Origin: JBCDIQ01 sp039024295
Lineage (GTDB): Bacteria > Bacteroidota > Bacteroidia > J057
DNA length: 7,751 bases
Direction: 5' to 3'
NCBI GenBank assembly: GCA_039024295.1
Contig: JBCDIQ010000296.1
Span: forward strand, 1-7,751
The number at the start of each line of letters is the position of its first letter. Position 1 is the first letter of the stretch. Positions 1-6,244 of this stretch are shown piece by piece. The notes under the pieces were generated by a model. It was not told the origin of the DNA. It did not search any database and saw only the letters and a list, made by a program, of their open reading frames with translations. A program made the translations under genes and the position numbers.

Positions 1-1
1 A

Positions 2-100
2 CAAAGAATAGCAAAAATGGAGGACAAGATCAGCCTCAAAAAAAGAAGATTCAGAGCTTCAATGAATGAGGAATACCTCCTTAAGGTCATCGGGTTCTAA
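2..100 (+). CDS. possible C-terminal tail of an upstream plus-strand gene (partial)
   Basis: The frame starting at base 2 is open from the window edge to a TAA at 98-100 and reads as 32 residues rich in Lys and Arg, ending in EEYLLKVIGF. A basic tail of this kind is seen at the end of some transposases, but 32 residues are too few to assign a family. Another plus frame is open to a TGA at 67-69, so the reading frame is not certain. If real, the gene is convergent with the lipoprotein gene, whose stop lies 95 bases further on. Confidence 0.25.
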   Translation, partial: QRIAKMEDKISLKKRRFRASMNEEYLLKVIGF

Positions 101-195
101 GTTTGATGCGTTTGCCCTAGAAAGCCATAAAAATTAAAAATTGATGCAAGCGAACCTGCACCAATTCCTGAAGTCCATCCAGAAGACGAATATCC
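101..195. other. short convergent spacer
   Basis: This spacer lies between the possible plus-strand tail and the stop codon (TAG read on the minus strand) of the lipoprotein gene. It includes an A/T-rich stretch around 128-142. I see no convincing stem followed by a T-run on either strand, so no terminator is called. Confidence 0.4.
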
Positions 196-2529
196 CTACG
201 GCTTTGCCATGGCTATTGCAATCCGCAGGGAACTGCCCTCGTCTATCCATATAAGGTCTGTTCTGCCATCTCCATTTATATCTCCCATCAAAGGGGCCTC
301 GAAGGTGGTCCAGTTAATGGACAAAGGATGTTTTTGTACAGCAGCAGGGAAGGTGAATGCCCCGTCACTTGAACCTAACCCCACAATTAAGGTGTTATGG
401 TCGGCAGTTCTGTCGTTCCAAATCAGGTCGCTCCTGCCATCTTTGTCCATATCCCCCAAAAGGGTATAAAACTGTTCTTGGCCGTCGAAATCTACCGTCT
501 GAATGACCTGGCTCCCCAGCGAATTGCCTTCAGAAAAGACTGTGAAAATGGAATGCCTGCTGCCAATGTCCCTTGTCATGACCACATCGTCTCTCCCGTC
601 TCCATTTACATCGCCCACTGAGAAGTCATAATGAGGATAAGTAGAAGCGTTGAAGTTGTATGCACCACCGGGAGACACAGATCCATTTTGTTGGCCTAAA
701 GAGGTAAATATACCCAAACCCAATGTGCCAAAACCAGGGAAACTAAACGGTTTCCAGAACATATCCGTTCTCCCATCCCCATTTACATCGCCCAACTTCG
801 CTTCAAAGAGCGGCCAATGTGCAAATCCACGGTCATAAGGTCCATTTAACTTGTCCAGGGTCGTCCCATTGGAAATGGAGGTGTAGGTACGATTGATGCC
901 TCCTTTCAACTCATTCCATATCAGGTCGTCTTTCTGGTCCCCGTTCACATCTCCAACAAAAACCTTATACAGATTGCCCCAACTAGCGGGAAAAGCTGCG
1001 GGAGCTGATGTCATGTCAAATTTTCCACCTGCTTCTGCAAGGGCGAGATAGGTAGCATTATTGTTTTTAATGGTGTTGTTGCTGACCTGATTGTTATAAA
1101 CCAAGTCCATTCTGCCATCCCCATTTATGTCCCCAAGTTTGACTGCATAATCTGTCCAGGTACCCCAAGCAGGTGTCTGAACCGGGTGTTTTTGAACTGG
1201 TTGAAGTGAAAAGGTTCCTGTACCGCTTCCAAGGGCTACTTGCACCTCCAAGAGGTTGGCAGTGCTGTGGCTGAGTATCAGGTCATCTTTTTGGTCTCCA
1301 TTTACGTCTCCTATCAGGGAAGTGTACGGAGGACTCAACATTGGATTTATCCGGCTTAATGGCAGCATATTAAAAAATCCGGGATCTGCTGGCGTACAAT
1401 TGGTTACGTCGTATTCGGTGTTGAGCTTGACGGCCACCGTTTGGTTATTGCTCACATTTCGCACGGTGTAGGAAACCGGAACCCCGGTGGTCAGGTCGCT
1501 GGATTCCCCCAATTTGCTTACCACTGTCGCAAGGTTAATTTCACCGATGGTCTCAAAAGTGCCCTGGGCATCTCCTCCAAAAGCTACCACCTTTACCCGT
1601 AAGTTGGACATGGTTTGAAGGGCCGAAATGTCCACCTCTGCATCTACCCGTGTAACGACTCCATTAAATGAAGCACTGATGGCTGCGCTTAATTCCTGAG
1701 AAATTTCAGTTGCTTCGATCAGCATATAAAATATTCTTCCGTAAGTAACACTGGAAATGTAGGTCGCAGGATTGTTTGGCCCAACATAAGGGGCAAGGTC
1801 TTCTGGGGTAACATTTGGGGCAAAAAGGTCATCCAGACTTGTGGGCAAGTCGAAGCTCATGGTATAATAGCTCTGGTTGAGTTTTACCAAGTACCGGGAA
1901 TAGGACCTGTCTGTACTGAGGTTAAAGCTTCCGCTGGTTTTGGTGGCTAACGTCTTTACACTTACTCCCATATTAAAAGCCAATTGTTCCTGAGATTGTA
2001 CTTCATCAAAGGTGAACGTGAAGTTGGCGGGCTGTGCACTGGGACGGTTCACGATGATGTTATTCATCGCGGTGCGTACAGAACTCAGGGTGACTTGGTC
2101 GACTGAAAACGAAGGAGTCCCATTGTCATTAATCAGGTCATAAGAAATCGTGCCCCCTGCCCGCTCTACCACAATCACATCTGGCGTAGCCTGGTCCAAG
2201 CTGCCTCCTTGCAACAGGTTGCCTGGATAAATGACCTCAGCATTCGGATTGAACAGGGGAAAATCTTCGTTGCCATCTGTGATGCGGTATCGTTTGGTAG
2301 AACACATCCATTCGGCTCCGTCTATGAGTGAATCCGTTTGCATGGTTTCCGAAACTGTTTCCTCAGGAACGACAGCAGGTACATTTCCGCCGGCATTGAG
2401 AATAGATTCAAATGTGGCTTCACCCATGGGCAGGACATCGTCCCTGTCTTTTTTACAGCTGCTTAGAAACAAGGATATGACGATGCATGACAGGAAGAAA
2501 TAAGATGTTTTACTGGCTATAAAATTCAT
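196..2529 (-). CDS. surface lipoprotein: CDC pore-forming domains 1-3 fused to a seven-bladed FG-GAP propeller
   Basis: The 777-residue protein starts with a lipoprotein signal peptide (hydrophobic residues 10-24, lipobox LSSC, lipidated Cys25) followed by KKDRDD, a charged tail of the type that directs Bacteroidota lipoproteins to the cell surface. Residues ~74-378 follow domains 1-3 of cholesterol-dependent cytolysins (compared from memory with perfringolysin O): YPG 101-103, the first transmembrane-hairpin region ~176-206, YYTMSFDLP 221-229, VTYGRIFY 261-268, the second hairpin region with alternating polar and apolar residues ~276-305, the conserved glycine pair 318-319 in FGGDA, VPVSYT 350-355 and TEY 371-373. 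Domain 4, with its Trp-rich undecapeptide and cholesterol-recognition Thr-Leu pair, is absent. Instead residues ~400-777 carry seven calcium-type FG-GAP motifs (starting at 408, 467, 527, 581, 640, 693, 750), spaced 53-60 residues apart as in a seven-bladed propeller. The likely role is a cell-surface or vesicle-borne pore former whose target is chosen by the propeller. No Shine-Dalgarno sequence precedes the ATG; the start is chosen because the signal peptide follows at once. Pore formation and target are inferred. Confidence 0.88.
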   Translation of the reverse strand: MNFIASKTSYFFLSCIVISLFLSSCKKDRDDVLPMGEATFESILNAGGNVPAVVPEETVSETMQTDSLIDGAEWMCSTKRYRITDGNEDFPLFNPNAEVIYPGNLLQGGSLDQATPDVIVVERAGGTISYDLINDNGTPSFSVDQVTLSSVRTAMNNIIVNRPSAQPANFTFTFDEVQSQEQLAFNMGVSVKTLATKTSGSFNLSTDRSYSRYLVKLNQSYYTMSFDLPTSLDDLFAPNVTPEDLAPYVGPNNPATYISSVTYGRIFYMLIEATEISQELSAAISASFNGVVTRVDAEVDISALQTMSNLRVKVVAFGGDAQGTFETIGEINLATVVSKLGESSDLTTGVPVSYTVRNVSNNQTVAVKLNTEYDVTNCTPADPGFFNMLPLSRINPMLSPPYTSLIGDVNGDQKDDLILSHSTANLLEVQVALGSGTGTFSLQPVQKHPVQTPAWGTWTDYAVKLGDINGDGRMDLVYNNQVSNNTIKNNNATYLALAEAGGKFDMTSAPAAFPASWGNLYKVFVGDVNGDQKDDLIWNELKGGINRTYTSISNGTTLDKLNGPYDRGFAHWPLFEAKLGDVNGDGRTDMFWKPFSFPGFGTLGLGIFTSLGQQNGSVSPGGAYNFNASTYPHYDFSVGDVNGDGRDDVVMTRDIGSRHSIFTVFSEGNSLGSQVIQTVDFDGQEQFYTLLGDMDKDGRSDLIWNDRTADHNTLIVGLGSSDGAFTFPAAVQKHPLSINWTTFEAPLMGDINGDGRTDLIWIDEGSSLRIAIAMAKP
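199..1326 (-). repeat. seven FG-GAP/VCBS propeller repeats inside the lipoprotein gene
   Basis: Seven copies of a nine-residue motif of the form D-[VIM]-[ND]-[GK]-D-x-x-x-D lie at bases 1282-1308, 1105-1131, 925-951, 763-789, 586-612, 427-453 and 256-282. Each is usually followed by L-I-W-N/D or a similar apolar strand. Copies 1 and 3 read GDQKDD rather than the usual GDGRxD, and copy 6 reads DMDKDGRSD. Spacers contain the typical LGxGxGxF strand (for example residues 433-440 and 718-726). Copies 2 and 7 are preceded by a shared VQKHP element (residues 445-449 and 731-735). In this family the Asp residues bind a calcium ion in each blade. Confidence 0.9.
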
Positions 2530-2569
2530 GATGGCTAACAGTTAATGTTGGGATTTTGGGGTTGTCCAA

Positions 2570-2584
2570 GGCTGGGCTGGGCTG
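2570..2584. repeat. three perfect tandem copies of GGCTG
   Basis: Three GGCTG pentamers run head to tail 41-55 bases upstream of the lipoprotein start. The last copy overlaps the first two bases of the dyad at 2583-2597. Three units is a short tract and may be chance, but its place between a presumed operator and the start codon means a unit gain or loss would change spacing. Confidence 0.4.
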
Positions 2585-2597
2585 CCAATTATTGGCA
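2583..2597. promoter_or_regulatory. perfect 15-bp dyad upstream of the lipoprotein gene
   Basis: TGCCAATTATTGGCA is a perfect inverted repeat with 7-bp arms around one central base, 54-68 bases upstream of the lipoprotein ATG. The one-base centre makes a stable RNA hairpin unlikely, so a binding site for a dimeric regulator is the more natural reading. Which protein binds is unknown. Confidence 0.45.
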
Positions 2598-2601
2598 CTC
2601 C

Positions 2602-2622
2602 CAACTACGCAAATACGAGTTG
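2602..2622. promoter_or_regulatory. inverted repeat CAACT-N11-AGTTG
   Basis: CAACT at 2602-2606 is the reverse complement of AGTTG at 2618-2622, so equivalent positions face each other about 1.5 helical turns apart. The centre contains GCAAATACG, which recurs exactly at 2673-2681. It lies 73-93 bases upstream of the lipoprotein start. Five-base arms alone are weak evidence; it is listed because it falls in a cluster of such signals. Confidence 0.25.
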
Positions 2623-2636
2623 CCTCCTGGTAATCC

Positions 2637-2667
2637 TCATGTTGCAAATGATTAGCTTCATGTTGCA
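2637..2667. promoter_or_regulatory. 10-bp direct repeat at 21-bp spacing, candidate AraC-type operator
   Basis: TCATGTTGCA occurs exactly at 2637-2646 and again at 2658-2667, an offset of 21 bp or two helical turns, so both copies face the same side of the DNA. Tandem direct half-sites at this spacing are characteristic of AraC-family binding (as at the araI half-sites). They lie 108-138 bases upstream of the lipoprotein start, and the neighbouring regulator ends in an AraC-type domain. The repeat is seen directly; the assignment to that regulator is inference. Confidence 0.45.
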
Positions 2668-2681
2668 TTGTGGCAAATACG

Positions 2682-2692
2682 CTGATAATCAG
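2682..2692. promoter_or_regulatory. 11-bp palindrome CTGATAATCAG
   Basis: A perfect palindrome with 5-bp arms and one central base lies 15 bases beyond the 21-bp-spaced direct repeat. It could be part of the same control region, but a palindrome of this length can occur by chance. Confidence 0.25.
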
Positions 2693-2714
2693 TAGTATAT
2701 TATGATGCTATATC

Positions 2715-2742
2715 GCCAAGTAGCAATTCCCCATTTGGCTAC
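2715..2742. promoter_or_regulatory. two overlapping, mutually exclusive inverted repeats
   Basis: GCCAA (2715-2719) pairs with TTGGC (2735-2739), while GTAGC (2720-2724) pairs with GCTAC (2738-2742). The downstream arms share two bases, so only one stem can form at a time in a single strand. The arms are short and no transcript is known here. Confidence 0.2.
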
Positions 2743-2770
2743 TTATTCTGTAAATGATGGATGAATTCTT

Positions 2771-3032
2771 GGCCTCAAGCCTGAAACATCAATCCGTGCT
2801 TACGCAAAACTTGATTCTTCTATGCCGTAGGTATTGAAAAGGTTTCGCCCCTCCGGGGCTTTTTCCCTTTCTCAACCCTGTGCTACAAAGGTTTCCCTCC
2901 GAAGGAGTGAAACAGCCTTGAAGGCATTCTATTTTCAGGGCATTTATATTAACCAATCCATGTTTACGCACACCTGGAATGGGTGACACCTTGGTAGGAA
3001 GCGTCCCCTTGGAATATAAGCTTTGTAAAAGC
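2771..3032. repeat. hairpin-rich interspersed-type repeat, Bacteroidota style
   Basis: This region is a string of small palindromes: 2822-2834 (ATGCC/GGTAT, loop GTA), 2847-2859 (GCCCC/GGGGC, loop TCC), 2891-2913 (nine pairs with one mismatch, loop GAA), 2915-2925 (GCCTT/AAGGC around one G), 2982-2990 (GGTG/CACC around one A) and 3020-3032 (GCTTT/AAAGC, loop GTA). AAAGGTTTC occurs directly repeated just before the second and third hairpins (2838-2846, 2887-2895). A near-identical 17-mer, CAATCC-R-TG-Y-TTACGCA, occurs at 2790-2806 and 2954-2970. I recall similar 'equal-arm, three-base-loop' intergenic repeats from Bacteroidota genomes, but copy number elsewhere cannot be seen here. Boundaries are approximate. 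The minus strand is open across it, which I take to be a chance ORF. Confidence 0.6.
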
Positions 3033-3148
3033 GATACCTCAACTGGCCGATAGAGCACAATATCCTGCCAGTGGCTAAGGGTAGGCAGTATGCTTAGCAG
3101 TACAGCTTATTCTTCCTTCCACATGGGGAATGGCTGATCGCCAACGTA
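3033..3148. other. region downstream of the regulator gene with a weak inverted repeat
   Basis: This stretch follows the stop codon of the regulator gene on the minus strand. GCTAAG at 3074-3079 and CTTAGC at 3093-3098 form a 6-bp inverted repeat with a 13-base loop. There is no T-run behind it on the minus strand, so I do not call a rho-independent terminator. No gene is evident. Confidence 0.3.
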
Positions 3149-6100
3149 TCATTCACCGACCCCTTTTTCTGCATATTTCCCAGGTGATACTCCAAAGGCT
3201 TCCTTGAATGCTTTGCTAAACGTAATGGGGCTTGCGAATCCGACTCTGTATCCAATTTCTGCCATCGTTCCCGCCTTGATTTCGATGAGATGCTTTGCGT
3301 GCCTAAGGCGGATATTTCGAATAATCTGGCTGGGACTCTGGTCTGTGAGGGCCTTGAGTTTGCGAAATAGCTGCGACCTGCTCAGGTTGAGGCTAGCAGC
3401 CATTTGAACTACATCAAAAGTTTCCTCTCCTAGATGTTCCTCTATTACCTCAACCACTTTTGTGAGGAAAGCTTCCTCTTTGGGCGGTACTTCCAGGTAG
3501 GTATCATTTAGCAACAATTGACGGCTGAACTTTTGCTGGAGGATTTTTCGATTGTTCAATAGGCTTTGCATGTGCAGTTGAAGCTCGGTAATGTCTAGCG
3601 GTTTGGTCAGAAATACCTCTGCATCTGCTCTAAGACCTTCCAACTTGCTGGTCCTTGAGGATTTTCCGGTGAGAATAATGATGGGAATATGGTTGGTCAG
3701 TTCGTGGAGCTTCAATTGGCGTGTGAGCTGAAATCCATCTGTTAAGGGCATCATCACATCCGTAATAATGAGATCTGGAACCTCAGAAATTGCCATTTCA
3801 AGTCCCTCTTTCCCATTACCAGCCTCTATGAGTCGATAAGTAGATGAAAGGGTTCGCCGAAGGAATGCACGGATCTCTGGGTGATCTTCCACTAGCAGTA
3901 CCTTCGGAAGGTGATCTTCAGTTTGTTCCTTTTGGTCAGGCTGCCGTTGAGGCTCGGAGGTAATAAAAATGCTCGTGTCAATTGGAGAATCCACTTGATC
4001 ATAGGAATCAGGGAAAAACTCCTCATCGGAATAAGCCTCTGGAAAAGACGGTAAGAATAGGGAAAAGGTGGTTCCTTCTCCTGGTTTTGATTGTACCATT
4101 ATTTCTCCTTTATGGATCAAAACCAATTCTTTTACCAGGGCCAAGCCGATTCCGGTACTGACCTGAGACACGGTATACCCCTCGGTTGGTGCCTGATAGT
4201 ATCGGTCAAATATATGTTCCAGGTGCTCAGGTGAAATCCCGATCCCTGAATCCCGAAGGTCAATCTGGACCTGATCGTTTTTGCCAGGCTGAACAGTCAA
4301 GGTGATGGCCCCTTCGGAGGGGGTAAACTTAATTGCATTGGATAATAGATTGGTCATGATCTTCTCCAAAATCTCAGGATCAAATGGTAAGTATACAGGG
4401 AAAGAAGGCCGATCGAAATGTAGGTTCAGGTTTTTGGTTTCAGCTGCCTGTTGAAAATTGGCAGCTATCTTTTCGAGAGATTCAACCAGATTTCCTTGTT
4501 GCACCTGAAGGGTTTGCTTATCAGCTTCCACACGTGATAAATCCAGGATTTGATTGATAAGGTGCAGGAGCCGATTGGCATTTTGGCGGATGGAGTCCAA
4601 TGCCTGATGTTGCGGTTCTTGTTTCAAATGAGGGGCTAATTCCTCTGTTGGCCCCAGGATTAAGGTCAAAGGAGTGCGAAATTCATGAGAAATATTGGCA
4701 AAAAACCGCGACTTGGCTTCGTCTAATTCCTTGAGCTGGGCTTGTCGTTCTCGTTCTTGTTGAAGGGCAAGTGCTGCTTCCTTTGCTCTGATTCTCTGCC
4801 TATACCTCAACCAAATGAAAGCTACCGCTGAGATGGCAATCAGGATAATGATGAGGTAATTTCGACGGGTGAGTTTTTGTTCATTTTCGAGTTCCACCGC
4901 TACAATCGCCCTGATGGAGGCCAGGCTATCTGCTTCACGTACCTGTTGAAATTGGTAGTTCAGCTCAACGCGTGTGAGTTTTTGTGCTTGATCAGCACTG
5001 AAAATACTGTCTCGAATTTCATCATACGCCCGAAAGGTGTAAAAAGCTGACTTCCAATCACCTGTCTGTTCCTGAATTTGATATAGGCGGTCTAATGCTT
5101 GAAGTTGATAGAATTTATTGTTGGCAGAGCGAGCCCATTGGAGGGTGCGTTGAATGTACATGGTTGCATTATCATAATCCCCCTCCCCCTGGTACATTTG
5201 TGCGATTTCCAGGGAAAAAGCTGCCTTTGCAGATAGAGCACCATGGGTGATTTTTTTATGGGAGGCCGCTTCTTCTATGTAGGCAAAAGCTTTTTGAAAA
5301 AGTGCCAGTGCTTTGTCATAGGCTTGCCTGTCCAAGAACAAGCTCCCAAGGTTTCCATATGCAACCCCCAGCACAAATGCATTTTCCCGGTGTTGAAGTA
5401 GACCAATCGAGCGTTCATAAAATTGTTCTGCGGTGTCCAGTTTCCCTATCTGACCATAGTAGTTGCCAAAATTGATGTAAGCCATTCCTAGTGTGAGAGA
5501 ATCTTGGGTGGCCTTTGCTAAGTTGATTGCTTGGCCATAGTAATGAGCCATGTTCTCTGCATCGCCTTGAATACCGTGAATAATGCCTATGGATAACAAA
5601 GCTTGGGCTTCTACATGAGGGAGGTTTTTGGCTTTAGCATACTGAACGATGTTTTGTTCGCAAGAGATTGCTTCCCCGTATTTCCCCGTATGTTGGTAGA
5701 TAGAAGCCTTGTTTCTCATTCCTTTTATGAGCCAGTTTTCGCGTTGAATGACATGGGCAACCTTGAGGATGCTATCGTTATACCTGAGTTGTAACTCAGA
5801 AGATTCTGCAACCCTGTACAACTTCTGGCAGATTTCTATATATGCTTTTCCCAGTGACTCTAGGGACAGGGAGTCTCTTGGATGTGGACCTAGGGCTTTC
5901 GTTAAATGCTCAAGGTATTGATCGAGGTAAAGGGTGGCGATTTCTGTGCTACCCAGTTGAAGGTATTGGTTTCCAATGGCCTTGAGTAAGTTGGTTGTGC
6001 CAAATCTCCACTTAAGGCCTCTTGACAGGTCGAGTCCTGCCTCCCAGGTTTTGATGGCCTTTTGCTCGTTTTCTGATACCTGAAGGAGCCCAATTTCAAA

Positions 6101-6244
6101 ATAGGTATTTACCTTCTGGGTATCCTCTGGCAGGAGAGAAAGGGCTTGTTGAAGAGAATCCAGCTTCGAGCTTATCAAGGATTGGCACAGGCAAGTGTTC
6201 AAACACCCCAAAAGAAGGGCGATACCTGTGATCAGCTTTTCCAT
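3149..6244 (-). CDS. hybrid two-component regulator: TPR sensor, histidine kinase, receiver, AraC output
   Basis: This 1031-residue protein combines sensor, kinase and transcription factor in one chain. A Sec signal peptide (residues 1-20) is followed by tetratricopeptide-like helical repeats (~45-430, clear at ~250-365 with A-Y-x-N-x-G motifs), predicted periplasmic. A single membrane helix spans ~463-479 and a charged coiled segment ~481-512 leads to the kinase. HisKA has the phospho-acceptor His520 in FFANISHEFRTP. The ATPase domain shows the N-box (Asn632, Asn636), G1 (DSGIGI 665-670) and G2 (STGIGLAL 696-703). After a Gln/Asp/Glu-rich linker (~735-778) comes a receiver with acidic Glu786/Asp787, phospho-acceptor Asp829, Thr859 and Lys881. 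An AraC-type double helix-turn-helix fills ~926-1027. All catalytic residues are present, so a complete phosphorelay is expected. This class commonly controls polysaccharide loci, usually with a Reg_prop propeller sensor, but no SusC/SusD pair is seen here. Its neighbour downstream on the same strand is the cytolysin-propeller gene. The signal sensed is unknown. Confidence 0.93.
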   Translation of the reverse strand: MEKLITGIALLLGCLNTCLCQSLISSKLDSLQQALSLLPEDTQKVNTYFEIGLLQVSENEQKAIKTWEAGLDLSRGLKWRFGTTNLLKAIGNQYLQLGSTEIATLYLDQYLEHLTKALGPHPRDSLSLESLGKAYIEICQKLYRVAESSELQLRYNDSILKVAHVIQRENWLIKGMRNKASIYQHTGKYGEAISCEQNIVQYAKAKNLPHVEAQALLSIGIIHGIQGDAENMAHYYGQAINLAKATQDSLTLGMAYINFGNYYGQIGKLDTAEQFYERSIGLLQHRENAFVLGVAYGNLGSLFLDRQAYDKALALFQKAFAYIEEAASHKKITHGALSAKAAFSLEIAQMYQGEGDYDNATMYIQRTLQWARSANNKFYQLQALDRLYQIQEQTGDWKSAFYTFRAYDEIRDSIFSADQAQKLTRVELNYQFQQVREADSLASIRAIVAVELENEQKLTRRNYLIIILIAISAVAFIWLRYRQRIRAKEAALALQQERERQAQLKELDEAKSRFFANISHEFRTPLTLILGPTEELAPHLKQEPQHQALDSIRQNANRLLHLINQILDLSRVEADKQTLQVQQGNLVESLEKIAANFQQAAETKNLNLHFDRPSFPVYLPFDPEILEKIMTNLLSNAIKFTPSEGAITLTVQPGKNDQVQIDLRDSGIGISPEHLEHIFDRYYQAPTEGYTVSQVSTGIGLALVKELVLIHKGEIMVQSKPGEGTTFSLFLPSFPEAYSDEEFFPDSYDQVDSPIDTSIFITSEPQRQPDQKEQTEDHLPKVLLVEDHPEIRAFLRRTLSSTYRLIEAGNGKEGLEMAISEVPDLIITDVMMPLTDGFQLTRQLKLHELTNHIPIIILTGKSSRTSKLEGLRADAEVFLTKPLDITELQLHMQSLLNNRKILQQKFSRQLLLNDTYLEVPPKEEAFLTKVVEVIEEHLGEETFDVVQMAASLNLSRSQLFRKLKALTDQSPSQIIRNIRLRHAKHLIEIKAGTMAEIGYRVGFASPITFSKAFKEAFGVSPGKYAEKGVGE

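Noticed and set aside
68..79. GAGG-AATA-CCTC as a terminator stem
   Set aside because: It has only four base pairs, lies inside the possible upstream reading frame, and has no T-run behind it.
209..838. Several plus-strand open frames across the propeller part of the lipoprotein gene
   Set aside because: They are reverse-strand readings of the repeated FG-GAP motifs; the repeated SPFTSP-like peptides reflect the repeat DNA.
2789..3058. 89-codon open frame on the minus strand between the regulator and the lipoprotein gene
   Set aside because: It coincides with the hairpin-rich repeat, its translation has no recognisable domain, and its composition follows the palindromes. I judge it a chance ORF over a repeat.
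6203..6244. LLGC at residues 11-14 of the regulator as a lipobox
   Set aside because: Position -2 is a poor match and the preceding segment is very short; an ordinary signal peptide ending near residue 20 fits better for a protein with a later membrane helix.
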